This document shows, piece by piece, positions 15,159-22,699 of a stretch of DNA of 33,219 nt; position 1 is the stretch's first letter; each line of letters begins with the position of its first letter. The notes beneath the pieces were generated by a model that saw nothing but the letters and a program-made list of their open reading frames with translations, did no database searches and had not been told where the DNA came from. The translations under genes were made by a program, and so were the position numbers. Location of the stretch: assembly GCA_002350105.1 (NCBI GenBank), contig DEDT01000001.1, positions 1 to 33,219 on the forward strand, written 5' to 3'. Source of the DNA: Selenomonadaceae bacterium UBA2897. Lineage in GTDB: Bacteria; Bacillota; Negativicutes; Selenomonadales; Selenomonadaceae.

Positions 15159-15175
15159 CCCCGTAGGAAAACAAC

Positions 15176-17191
15176 TTATACTTTGAATTTCTTTACTTCG
15201 CCAGCCAGATCACTTGCCTGCTCAGCCAGCGTGCGCGTGGAGGCGGCAACCTCTTCGCCAGAGGCCGACTGCTCTTCCGTCGTAGCCGAGACCGTCTGGG
15301 CGTGCTTGGCATTCTGGTCACTGATCTCGCGGATGCTGCTCATGGCCTTCTGCATATTCTGGCTGTTGGCGGCGATCTTCGTCATGAGGTCCGAGACCTC
15401 GCGGATCCCGCCTGCCAGTGCCTCGACTGCCACGCGGATGGACTCGAATATGCCATCGGCCTGCTTGACCGAGTCACGGCTGTCCTGCACGCTGCTGACA
15501 CTGGCCTCGCTGGCCGTGACTGCATCGCGCATATCCGTCTGGATCGTCGTCACGAGTTCGGCGATCTGCTGCGTCGAGTTCGCGCTCTCTTCGGCCAGCT
15601 TGCGCACCTCATCCGCCACGACGGCAAAGCCGCGGCCGGCCTCGCCCGCTCGTGCCGCCTCGATCGCGGCATTGAGTGCCAGCAGGTTCGTCTGCTCCGC
15701 GATGCCGGAGATCATATTGACGATCTCGCCGATCTTCTCGGAGTTCTTGTCCAGCTTGTCGACGACAGCCTTGACCGTCTCCGTGCTCGCGCTGATCTTA
15801 TCCATGGCGTCGACGACATCACGGATGGAATTCCGGCCCGTCTGGACGCTCTCTACGGTCATGTTCGTCACGGCGACGAGTGCGTTCGCATTATCCGCCG
15901 CGCCCTGCGTCGCCGCCGCCATATCCTGTGCCGTCGTATCGACCTGATCCGCGACCGTGGACTGGTTATTGATGCCCTCGGACATCTCGACCATGGTCTG
16001 CGCCGTCTGGTTCGATGCCTCAGCCGTCTGATGTGCTGCCGCCGTCAGCTCCTCTGCCGAAGCCGACAGCTTCTGCGAATGCTGCGCGATATCCTTGATC
16101 AGATTGCGGATCGTACCGCGCATGGCCGCAAAGCCCCGGGACAGGTCGCCAAGCTCATCGTTGCGCTCAATGACCGTATCCCTGTGCCGCAAATCCCCTT
16201 GCGCCAGCAAATTACACTCATCACGCAGGCTCACAACAGGATCGCACATAATTTTAGCAATGATCCAGATGGCAACCGCAATGCCGATGATCATGATCAG
16301 GCCGACAATCGTCATGACCTTGACCAGCCGGTTGGCGTCGGCGCGAACCTCTGCCTTCGGTGCCACCGATACGGCTACCCACGTACGGTTCGCCAGATGA
16401 ATCGGCGTCATCACGGCCACGGAGTCAACGCCCTGCGATGTCTTGTAGTCCGATTGAACCTGCCGATCCTCCTGCAGGGCACGACCGAACCCATCGACCA
16501 ATGCCTGATCGATGACCTCGTTTTCCTGCTGCGTCTTCGTCAGATCCATCTTGCCCACGGTGTCGGGGAGCTGCGCATAGGCAATCGTGATGCCGCTCTG
16601 ATCGGCAATGAAGACGCGCCCCGTCTCCATATACTTAATCTGGCCGACGATATCGGAGATCGCATCGAGCTCCTTTGTGCCATAAACCATGCCAACGAGT
16701 TTCCCCGACGCGTCCTTGACCGGATAGCAGATAATCGTAATGAGCTTACCGTTCGATCCCGAAACAGACGGTCCTGTCATAAACGGCTTGCCCGTAGCTT
16801 TCACGGATTTAAAATACTCGCGCGAAGCGCGGTCCATGGCCTTGTCTTTTTCATTGTAGGCCTGGCCATCCAGATCCATATAAGCCACCATGGCAAACGC
16901 ATGGTTAGACCGTTCCTGCAACTGCCGAAGTGCTGCCAGGCGCTGTGCGTGATCGCCGCCGATGATGGCCTGGTTATACGACAGTTCCTCGATATACATC
17001 TCGGATTTCTGAAATTCCTTCTCGATGTCTGCCGCTGCCGTCTGGCCGATCTGCATCGATAGCTCATCCGCATCGCGGAACAGGGCTGAGCTCGACATAT
17101 AGTAGCTGATGGCGAAAAAAACGGCAAAACTACCGACAAACAAAGGCAGGAAACCAGCTAAAAACTTCGTTTTTAAGCTATTTAGTTGCAT
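15176..17191 (-). CDS. Methyl-accepting chemotaxis protein with dCache-like sensor
   Basis: This 671-residue receptor has a first membrane helix (about residues 11-32, AGFLPLFVGSFAVFFAISYY) and an extracytoplasmic domain of roughly 270 residues. That domain has dCache-type features (GPSVSGSNGKLITIICYPVKD, ETGRVFIADQSGITIAY). A second helix (VGLIMIIGIAVAIWIIA), a HAMP linker and the long coiled-coil signalling domain follow. The conserved hairpin tip reads IAEQTNLLALNAAIEAARAG then GRGFAVVADEVRKLAE. No C-terminal CheR-binding pentapeptide is present (it ends EVKKFKV). Start at ATG 17191 with GGGAGG 9 bases upstream, giving a normal first helix. It follows two CheX-type genes on the same strand, so it probably feeds the same signalling circuit. 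Ligand unknown. Confidence 0.93.
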   Translation of the reverse strand: MQLNSLKTKFLAGFLPLFVGSFAVFFAISYYMSSSALFRDADELSMQIGQTAAADIEKEFQKSEMYIEELSYNQAIIGGDHAQRLAALRQLQERSNHAFAMVAYMDLDGQAYNEKDKAMDRASREYFKSVKATGKPFMTGPSVSGSNGKLITIICYPVKDASGKLVGMVYGTKELDAISDIVGQIKYMETGRVFIADQSGITIAYAQLPDTVGKMDLTKTQQENEVIDQALVDGFGRALQEDRQVQSDYKTSQGVDSVAVMTPIHLANRTWVAVSVAPKAEVRADANRLVKVMTIVGLIMIIGIAVAIWIIAKIMCDPVVSLRDECNLLAQGDLRHRDTVIERNDELGDLSRGFAAMRGTIRNLIKDIAQHSQKLSASAEELTAAAHQTAEASNQTAQTMVEMSEGINNQSTVADQVDTTAQDMAAATQGAADNANALVAVTNMTVESVQTGRNSIRDVVDAMDKISASTETVKAVVDKLDKNSEKIGEIVNMISGIAEQTNLLALNAAIEAARAGEAGRGFAVVADEVRKLAEESANSTQQIAELVTTIQTDMRDAVTASEASVSSVQDSRDSVKQADGIFESIRVAVEALAGGIREVSDLMTKIAANSQNMQKAMSSIREISDQNAKHAQTVSATTEEQSASGEEVAASTRTLAEQASDLAGEVKKFKV

Positions 17192-17320
17192 ACGCCTAAA
17201 CCTCCCAAAAGAAAGCCAGTGTGTATGCACGCACCAGCTTCCCCTAACCTGTATATCCCTGAACAGAAGCCACCGATCCCCCACCGGCATTGGCTATTGC
17301 TCTATTCCCAAGGCAAAAGC

Positions 17321-17785
17321 TTAATTCTGTTCTACGGCAATATCGATTTCTACGGCGTGACCGCCAATATCCATCTCCACCGTCAGATATTTCCCATCGC
17401 TGATCTTCACCTGAAACCCCTGGCCGATGGAGAGCGACGGCGTGGAGATATCGACCTCCAGCCCCATGCCCGCGAGATTCGTGGCCGCATTGGCCGTGAG
17501 CATATTGCTCATCTCCGAGATAGCACTCTGAGCCATCGCATCAAATTCCGGCACCGGCATGCCCATCATCATCGTCGAGGCGATGTACTTCGCGGTGTCC
17601 TCTGTCATATTATAGACGACATTGCCGCGCAGCTGCTTCGTAAAGCCTACGATAACTGACACGCCGAGGCCAACGGCATGGCCATCGCGCACAGACACGT
17701 TCGTACGCTGCGGCTGTGGGAACCCCATCTGCGGCAGTACCGTGGTAAAAGCATCAACGAAAGGATTGACTAACTTTGCATCCAT
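17321..17785 (-). CDS. cheX: CheX-type chemotaxis phosphatase
   Basis: This 154-residue CheC/CheX/FliY-family protein probably dephosphorylates a CheY-like regulator. The active-site signature is intact: SAISEMSN gives the Ser-x3-Glu-x2-Asn pattern, followed 22 residues later by a proline (DISTPSL). The ending VKISDGKYLTVEMDIGGHAVEIDIAVEQ is a typical terminal beta-sheet. The protein carries one catalytic helix, as in CheX; CheC has two. The ATG at 17785 has AAGGAGA 8 bases upstream and lies 4 bases after the REC-CheX stop, so the two are surely co-transcribed. The 129-base gap to the receptor gene contains a weak hairpin but no clear terminator. Confidence 0.87.
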   Translation of the reverse strand: MDAKLVNPFVDAFTTVLPQMGFPQPQRTNVSVRDGHAVGLGVSVIVGFTKQLRGNVVYNMTEDTAKYIASTMMMGMPVPEFDAMAQSAISEMSNMLTANAATNLAGMGLEVDISTPSLSIGQGFQVKISDGKYLTVEMDIGGHAVEIDIAVEQN

Positions 17786-17789
17786 ACTA

Positions 17790-18653
17790 TCATTCTCCTT
17801 CCGCAAAACCAATATTCATGTTGATATCACCAATACGCGTCTTGGCCGTGATGCGGAAAGTCGTCAATTTCGGGCTGGCAATACGGATATCCGTGCCGCA
17901 AATCGTACCCGGCGGCGTGATGCGGATCTCCTTATCCTTGAAAACATCATTGATGTTGGATACGCCGCGGCCCACGATGATGTTGGCCGCCTCCTCTACG
18001 GAGTCACTGGCCTCCTCATCCGTCACGTCGTCGAGACTATCCTTATCCAGCATGATCATGCAGAACTTCTTCATCGTCTCATTGCTCATGAAGACGATGG
18101 CACGACCCACGGGATAGCCCGTGAGGCCGATGATGACCGCAATGCCACTTACATCGAGGAAACGGCGGTCCTCCAGCTCCAGCGAAATCTCGCTGTGTAC
18201 GCCCACAAGGCTGAAGAGCCCCTGTTGCAAAGCACGCTGGAACGGCTTGGCATAGGACTCACGCAGTACGGCAACTTTTCCTGCTCTATTTTGACAGAGA
18301 ATCATCAAGGTGTCAATAAGGTCATTCGTATTGACCGGCTTCTGCAGGAAGGCCGAGATGCCTGCATCGCGGCCGCGTGCGACGAGGCTGGCATCCTTCA
18401 TCGCACTGATCATCACGATCTTGGCCTCGGGGTCGATGTCGTGGATGCGCTGGCTGCACTCGATACCATCGGCATCCGGCAGATTCATATCCATCGTCAC
18501 CACGGCCGGACTGAACTCCTGATAGAATTTCACGGCTTCCGCCGCATTCTTGGCCATGGCAACCACTTCGAAATTGGTTTTCGCTAAACTGCCCTTCAAC
18601 ATTGTGCGACTGATTTTGGAATCATCAACGATCATCACTTTGACTTTTTCCAC
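17790..18653 (-). CDS. Response regulator with REC domain fused to a CheX-like phosphatase domain
   Basis: This 287-residue protein has a CheY-like receiver domain at residues 1-122: acidic pair D10/D11, phosphoacceptor D55 in VVTMDMNLPD, switch residue S83 and K105 in LQKP. A CheX-like domain follows (about 125-287). It carries the catalytic pattern Asp-SVE-Glu-AA-Asn (DSVEEAAN) and a proline 23 residues after the Asn (ITPP), so both receiver and phosphatase residues look intact. It may be a receiver that dephosphorylates itself or a partner. The start is GTG 18653 with AGGTGA 6 bases upstream. It is the first gene of a REC-CheX, CheX, receptor set; no CheA or CheW gene is in the window. Confidence 0.88.
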   Translation of the reverse strand: MEKVKVMIVDDSKISRTMLKGSLAKTNFEVVAMAKNAAEAVKFYQEFSPAVVTMDMNLPDADGIECSQRIHDIDPEAKIVMISAMKDASLVARGRDAGISAFLQKPVNTNDLIDTLMILCQNRAGKVAVLRESYAKPFQRALQQGLFSLVGVHSEISLELEDRRFLDVSGIAVIIGLTGYPVGRAIVFMSNETMKKFCMIMLDKDSLDDVTDEEASDSVEEAANIIVGRGVSNINDVFKDKEIRITPPGTICGTDIRIASPKLTTFRITAKTRIGDINMNIGFAEGE

Positions 18654-18812
18654 AAATGCTCACCTGCTTCTCTCATTCTATCCACAAGCACACGCCATAA
18701 GCGATGCACTAATTTCACCTTCTTTTACGTTTCGCTATGCAGGTAAAAAATCCCTGCCGGATAAGAAAATTTTTCTACAATTCTAATTCCCGACAGCCAT
18801 AACGCCGAACGC

Positions 18813-18848
18813 AAAAAAACCTGCCCCCCCCTGTCATAGGGAAGGCAG
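18813..18848 (-). terminator. Terminator of the amt-glnK operon
   Basis: Minus strand: CTGCC..CCCT (18848 downward) pairs with an A plus eight-G run and CAG (18832-18821), a stem of about 11 bp with some T-G pairs. It is followed by G and TTTTTTT. Confidence 0.82.
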
Positions 18849-18872
18849 ATCTTGAAAAACAAAGGGAAGCGA

Positions 18873-19247
18873 TTAACGTTCGGGAACTTCACCCGGAATA
18901 TCGCGGATGGCCTCATCACCGCGCTGGCCCGTGCGGATACGCACGGCATCCTTGAGCTCCGTGACGAAGATTTTGCCATCGCCGAACTGACCCGTGCGCA
19001 GCACCTTCTGCGCCGTCTCCAGCACCTTCTCCACCGGCACATCGCAGACGATGGTCTCGACCTTGATTTTCGGCACGAGGTTGATATCGTAGGTGCGGCC
19101 ACGGTAGACTTCCTGATGGCCTTTCTGCAAGCCGCAGCCAAAGACCTGGCTCACGGTCATGCCGAGGACGCCGATACTGTTCAGGGCGTCCTTCAGCTCA
19201 TCCAGTTTGCTGGAGCGGGTAATGATTTCAATCTTGGTTAGCGCCAT
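18873..19247 (-). CDS. glnK: Nitrogen regulatory protein P-II (GlnK/GlnB family)
   Basis: This 124-residue P-II signalling protein binds 2-oxoglutarate and ATP/ADP and, in the GlnK type, plugs the ammonium channel. It has KIEIITRSSKLDELKDALNS at the start and the T-loop QKGHQEVYRGRTYDINLVPK with Tyr53 at the usual modified-tyrosine position. The B-loop TGQFGDGKIFV and the C-terminal VRIRTGQRGDEAI complete the signature. The start is uncertain: ATG 19247 gives MALTKIE and matches homologues best; ATG 19256 overlaps the amt stop and would add three residues. Gene order amt then glnK is the standard pair and supports the GlnK role. Confidence 0.93.
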   Translation of the reverse strand: MALTKIEIITRSSKLDELKDALNSIGVLGMTVSQVFGCGLQKGHQEVYRGRTYDINLVPKIKVETIVCDVPVEKVLETAQKVLRTGQFGDGKIFVTELKDAVRIRTGQRGDEAIRDIPGEVPER

Positions 19248-19255
19248 AATACTCA

Positions 19256-20566
19256 TCAACCTTTCTCTGGCGTGGCATGCAATACGGTATCAGCTAACAT
19301 TTCGCCAGAGGCGTCCAAAACTCCTTCATAGGGGCTGCCCGTGAGCACGGAACGGGCATAGCCGCGCTCGCCATGCTCCACGATATCGAGACCGGAGATC
19401 TCCTCCGCCTCATCGGCACGCATCGGCGTGATATGGTTGACAATCTGATAGAGGATATAGGAGCCGATAATACCCAGTGCATAGGCTACGACCACGGAGA
19501 CACACTGTGCAAAGAGCAGATGCGTATCGCCGTAGAAGAGGCCGTCGGCACCGTCCGGGTTGATGGCCGTCGTGGCCCAGAGGCCCGTAGCGATGGAGCC
19601 CCAGGTACCGCCAATACCGTGGATACCAAAGGCATCGAGCGAATCATCGTAACCAAGCTTGACTTTGAGTACGGAGACAGCGAAGTAGCAGATGACACCA
19701 GCCAGCAGGCCGATGATGACGCCAGGCATCGGGGCAACGAAGCCGGCAGCCGGCGTAATGGCGACGAGGCCGGCGATGCAGCCGGAAGCCGCGCCCATGA
19801 GGGTCGGCTTGCCATTGATCTTCCACTCAACGAGAACCCAGGAAACCGTTGCGGCTGCGGCAGCAGCCTGCGTCACAACAAAGGCATTGGCAGCGAGGGC
19901 ATTGGCACCGAGGGCGCTGCCGGCATTGAAGCCGAACCAGCCGAACCACAGCAGCGTAGCACCGAGGACGATCATCGGCACGTTATGCGGCAGGATAGCC
20001 GTCTTGCCATAGCCGCGGCGCTTGCCGAGCAGGATGCAAAGCGTCAGGCCGGACACACCAGAAAGGATGTGAATGACGAGGCCGCCTGCGAAGTCGAGCG
20101 CGCCGAGCTGGGCGAGGAAGCCGCCGCCCCAGACCCAGTGAGCCATCGGGTTGTAGATGAGGATGGCCCAGAACAGGATGAACAGGGCGAAGCCGGCGAA
20201 CTTCATGCGCTCAGCGAAAGCACCGGTGATCAATGCCGGCGTGATGACGGCGAACATGCACTGGAAGGCCACGAAAGCCAGCTCCGGAATCGTACCGCCT
20301 TCCAGGACGTTCATGCCAACGCCAGCCAGGCCGATTTTATCGAGGGCACCGATGAAACCGTTGATATCTGTACCGAAGGTCATGGCATAGCCGAGGATAA
20401 CCCACTCCACTGAGATCATCGCTACGATAAAAAAGCTCTGCATAATCGTGGTCAGCACGTTCTTACTGCGGACCATGCCGCCGTAGAAGAATGCCAGGCC
20501 CGGGGTCATGATAAAGACCAGGGCGGCACTGATAAGCACCCATGCGGTATCGCCTGAATCAATCAT
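19256..20566 (-). CDS. amtB: Ammonium transporter AmtB
   Basis: This 436-residue trimeric ammonium channel has about 11 hydrophobic helices. It begins DTAWVLISAALVFIMTPGLAFFYGGMVRSKN and includes GAFAERMKF and the twin-histidine pair, first in FAGGLVIHILSG (about H166) and second in FGIHGIGGTWG (about H316). The soluble tail after NHITPMRADEAEEISGLD is typical for GlnK-controlled channels. The frame is open to 20653, but ATG 20566 is chosen: AAGGA lies 9 bases upstream and the first helix starts right after. It is followed by glnK and preceded by a 265-base leader with regulatory-looking structure. Confidence 0.96.
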   Translation of the reverse strand: MIDSGDTAWVLISAALVFIMTPGLAFFYGGMVRSKNVLTTIMQSFFIVAMISVEWVILGYAMTFGTDINGFIGALDKIGLAGVGMNVLEGGTIPELAFVAFQCMFAVITPALITGAFAERMKFAGFALFILFWAILIYNPMAHWVWGGGFLAQLGALDFAGGLVIHILSGVSGLTLCILLGKRRGYGKTAILPHNVPMIVLGATLLWFGWFGFNAGSALGANALAANAFVVTQAAAAAATVSWVLVEWKINGKPTLMGAASGCIAGLVAITPAAGFVAPMPGVIIGLLAGVICYFAVSVLKVKLGYDDSLDAFGIHGIGGTWGSIATGLWATTAINPDGADGLFYGDTHLLFAQCVSVVVAYALGIIGSYILYQIVNHITPMRADEAEEISGLDIVEHGERGYARSVLTGSPYEGVLDASGEMLADTVLHATPEKG

Positions 20567-20633
20567 TGCACTCAATCCTTTCACATATAGAAGAACAAAT
20601 CCCTGATGAAAAAAATAATTCCGGCTGAATACA

Positions 20634-20681
20634 AAAGGCGCCCGCGCAGACAAAATAATAAAACCTGCAGCGGACGCCTTT
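20634..20681 (-). terminator. Second amtB leader terminator/attenuator
   Basis: Minus strand: AAAGGCGTCCGC (20681-20670) pairs with GCGGGCGCCTTT (20645-20634) through 12 pairs with one T-G wobble, then TTTTGTATT. It lies about 70 bases before amtB. Its 5' arm overlaps a smaller hairpin (20672-20685), so the two folds exclude each other. Confidence 0.7.
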
Positions 20682-20711
20682 GTCCAAACGGGAGCCGGGA
20701 ACTCGCGCTCC
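20672..20711 (-). promoter_or_regulatory. Possible ANTAR-type antitermination hairpins in the amtB leader
   Basis: Minus strand: GGAC-AAAGGC-GTCC (20685-20672) is a 4-bp stem with a six-base loop carrying A at position 1 and G at position 4, as in ANTAR target RNAs. It overlaps the following terminator's 5' arm. An upstream hairpin, GGAG-CGCGAG-TTCC (20711-20698), has a six-base loop with G4 but C1. Suggestive only. Confidence 0.4.
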
Positions 20712-20769
20712 TTCTCCTTATATTCAGCTTTGACAGACTACCAGCGCCGAGGCCGGGGAGAAATACAAA

Positions 20770-20811
20770 AGCCCCACAGAACCAAGCACCTGTGCTTCGT
20801 CCTATGGGGCT
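20770..20811 (-). terminator. First amtB leader terminator-like hairpin
   Basis: Minus strand: AGCCCCATAG (20811-20802) pairs with CTGTGGGGCT (20779-20770), 10 pairs with one wobble, followed by TTTTGTATTT. Its loop contains a smaller hairpin. The whole is enclosed by ACCAGC (20829-20824) pairing with GCTGGT (20745-20740) and by GAGGC/GCCTC. Confidence 0.65.
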
Positions 20812-20835
20812 CCATTGCCTCTTGCTGGTGGTTAG

Positions 20836-20864
20836 ATTATAGTATACCCATATGCTCCTGTCAA
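20836..20864 (-). promoter_or_regulatory. Consensus vegetative promoter upstream of amtB
   Basis: Minus strand: TTGACA (20864-20859), exactly 17 bases, TATAAT (20841-20836). Both hexamers match consensus perfectly. The predicted start near 20829 coincides with the first base of a closing stem (ACCAGC). Confidence 0.92.
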
Positions 20865-20920
20865 TATCCACGTAGATTGTATACAGGCATACATGAATAA
20901 TGGATTTAATCAGCGTTTCC

Positions 20921-22399
20921 TTAAATATGACTCCTGCCTACGGCATCGAAAGTTTCGGTAATGGAGGCTGATGGCGCTTTGTCCAGGAGGCTGACGAGCC
21001 AGATGGCGAGGAGGCCAAAGGCGAAGCCGGGGACGATTTCGTAGAGGCCAAGCCAGGCGAACTGCTTCCAGATGAGCACGGTGAGACCGCCCGTGATGAT
21101 GCCGGCGACGACGCCGTTACGCGTCGTGCGGCGCCAGAACAGGCTCATGAGGATGGCGGGGCCGAAGGCCGCGCCGAAGCCAGCCCAGGCATAGGACACC
21201 ATGTCGAGGATGAAGCTGTTCGGATTGAGGCCGATGAAGATGGCCAGCGAGGCGATGACGAGCACCGAGGCGCGGGAAATCCAGACGAGCTCCACCTGCT
21301 CTGCCTGCTTATGCAGCAGCGTGCGGTAGAAATCCTGCGCGAAGGCCGAGGCCGCCACCAGCAGCTGCGAGGAAGCCGTACTCATGATGGCCGCGAGCAC
21401 GGCCGAAAGGATGAGGCCCGCGAGCACCGGCGGGAACATCGTGTTCGTGAGCACGAGGAAAACCGTCTCCGAGGCCGTACCCTCCAACGGCGTCTGCAAG
21501 TATACACGGCCGACCATGCCAACGGCCACGGCCGCGATCATGGAGAGGATGACCCAGGACATCGCGATGCGCGTCGCCTGCTTGATTTCCTGCGTGCTGC
21601 GCACGGCCATGAAGCGCACGAGAATATGTGGCTGGCCGAAATAGCCGATGCCCCAGGCCAGCAGCGAGATGAGCTCGATGGCGCCCATCATCGTGCCGTC
21701 TGGCTTCGTGAGCGGCTGCAAAAGCGAGGCCTGAACCTGCTCCAGTTGCGTCACCACGTGGCCGAAGCCGCCCAGCTCCATCGCGGCCGTAATGGGCACG
21801 ACGAGGATGGCGAAGAACATCATCACGCCCTGGATGAAGTCCGTGCGTGAGACGGCGAGGAAGCCGCCAACCAGCGTGTAGAAGACAACGGAGCCAGCAC
21901 CGATGAAAATCGCATACTGGTAGGGGATGCCGAAGACCGTCTCGAAGAGACGTCCGGCAGAGACGAAGCCCGAAGACGTGTAGATGATAAAGAAAATGAG
22001 AATGAAAATGGCCGGCACGATGCGCAGGATGCCGCTGTGGTCTTCGAAGCGATTCTGCAGAAACTCCGGCAGCGTCAGCGCGTTCTGCGCGAGCTCCGTA
22101 TAACGGCGCAGACGTGCGGCGACAAAATGCCAGTTCGCCCAGGTGCCGAGGCAGATACCCACGGCGATCCAGCCCGCATTCAGGCCCGCGAGGTAGGCCA
22201 TACCCGGCACGCCCATGAGCATCCAGCCACTCATATCCGAAGCTTCCGCGCTCATGGATGTGACCCAGGCGCCCAATTTGCGATTGCCGAGGAAATAATC
22301 GCTCATATTGCGCGTGCGGCGATAGTAGTAGACACCGATCGCCATCATCAGCCCGATATAGAGCACAAACATATTGATAACCACTAAATCATTGGTCAC
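20921..22399 (-). CDS. putP: Sodium/proline symporter
   Basis: This 492-residue member of the sodium:solute symporter family has about 13 membrane helices. PutP hallmarks include YYRRTRNMSDYFLGNRKLG, SAEASDMSGWMLMGVPG, the FVSAGRLFETVFGIPY helix, FGQPHILVRFMAV and the IMSTASSQLLVAASAFAQDFY stretch. It imports proline with Na+ across the cytoplasmic membrane. The start is GTG at 22399, supported by AAGGAG 9 bases upstream and an immediate first helix (MFVLYIGLMMAIGVYYY). It is transcribed alone from a good promoter. Another substrate in the family (for example pantothenate) is less likely given these motifs. Confidence 0.93.
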   Translation of the reverse strand: MTNDLVVINMFVLYIGLMMAIGVYYYRRTRNMSDYFLGNRKLGAWVTSMSAEASDMSGWMLMGVPGMAYLAGLNAGWIAVGICLGTWANWHFVAARLRRYTELAQNALTLPEFLQNRFEDHSGILRIVPAIFILIFFIIYTSSGFVSAGRLFETVFGIPYQYAIFIGAGSVVFYTLVGGFLAVSRTDFIQGVMMFFAILVVPITAAMELGGFGHVVTQLEQVQASLLQPLTKPDGTMMGAIELISLLAWGIGYFGQPHILVRFMAVRSTQEIKQATRIAMSWVILSMIAAVAVGMVGRVYLQTPLEGTASETVFLVLTNTMFPPVLAGLILSAVLAAIMSTASSQLLVAASAFAQDFYRTLLHKQAEQVELVWISRASVLVIASLAIFIGLNPNSFILDMVSYAWAGFGAAFGPAILMSLFWRRTTRNGVVAGIITGGLTVLIWKQFAWLGLYEIVPGFAFGLLAIWLVSLLDKAPSASITETFDAVGRSHI

Positions 22400-22443
22400 A
22401 AGCGTTCTCTCCTTTGTTTCTACCTATGTCGTGTGCAATATAC

Positions 22444-22463
22444 CCTCTGTCAATGAACAGAGG
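22444..22463 (-). other. putP leader hairpin
   Basis: CCTCTGT and ACAGAGG separated by six bases form a 7-bp stem about 45 bases upstream of the putP start. There is no T-run, so it is probably a regulatory or stabilising leader structure, or an operator. Confidence 0.45.
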
Positions 22464-22486
22464 ATATCCTTTACAACATAGATTAT

Positions 22487-22516
22487 ATTATAGACGATAC
22501 AGCCCCACTTTGGCAA
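22487..22516 (-). promoter_or_regulatory. putP promoter
   Basis: Minus strand: TTGCCA (22516-22511), 18-base spacer, TATAAT (22492-22487). Confidence 0.75.
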
Positions 22517-22555
22517 CATAAATCTGCATAGAAGCTATATATATTTCGTTATAGT

Positions 22556-22676
22556 ACACGAAATGATAAAAAGACCTTGCCAAGCGCGACCTTTTCGTGT
22601 ATAATGCGTAAGGTTTGGCAGGAGCGAAACCCACGCAGTCACGCGGCAAGAACCGTAAACTGCGCTCTTTTCGTGT
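22556..22676. repeat. Three copies of octamer TTTCGTGT around the dehydrogenase promoter
   Basis: Copies are at 22593-22600 and 22669-22676 in direct orientation (both extended to CTTTTCGTGT) and at 22556-22563 inverted (ACACGAAA). The middle copy ends at the first base of the -10 hexamer. The inverted copy is part of an ATTTCG/CGAAAT inverted repeat (22543-22564). They are possible operator sites. Confidence 0.45.
22577..22605 (+). promoter_or_regulatory. Promoter of the FAD-dependent dehydrogenase gene
   Basis: TTGCCA (22577-22582), 17-base spacer, TATAAT (22600-22605). The leader to the start is about 88 bases. Confidence 0.85.
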
Positions 22677-22699
22677 GTCTATATATGGAGGAAACGATT

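Larger units (their letters stand above)
20567..20920 (-). other. 354-base intergenic region: promoter and structured leader of amtB
   Basis: No gene is seen here. The region holds the amtB promoter (20836-20864), two terminator-like hairpins and the amtB ribosome binding site. No separate terminator for putP is visible between its stop and the promoter; the first leader hairpin may serve both. Confidence 0.7.
22400..22699. other. Divergent control region between putP and the FAD dehydrogenase gene
   Basis: No gene is seen in these 300 bases. They contain a minus-strand putP promoter and a plus-strand dehydrogenase promoter. There is also a putP leader hairpin (CCTCTGT/ACAGAGG, 22444-22463) and three copies of the octamer TTTCGTGT. 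Confidence 0.7.

Noticed and set aside
17192..17320. Riboswitch in the gap between cheX and the receptor gene
   Set aside because: A weak hairpin (AGCCA..TGGCT) exists, but it does not match c-di-GMP or other riboswitch cores and there is no terminator.
18654..18790. Motility (sigma-28 type) promoter before the REC-CheX gene
   Set aside because: TAAA and GCCG-like elements occur but with wrong spacing or strand. No convincing promoter of any class was found here.
20789..20802. Hairpin AAGC-ACAGGT-GCTT in the first amtB leader terminator as the second ANTAR arm
   Set aside because: The loop has A1 and G4, but it is nested inside the terminator loop, not overlapping its arm, and lies about 100 bases from the other candidate. 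A 5-bp stem with a four-base loop is more stable.
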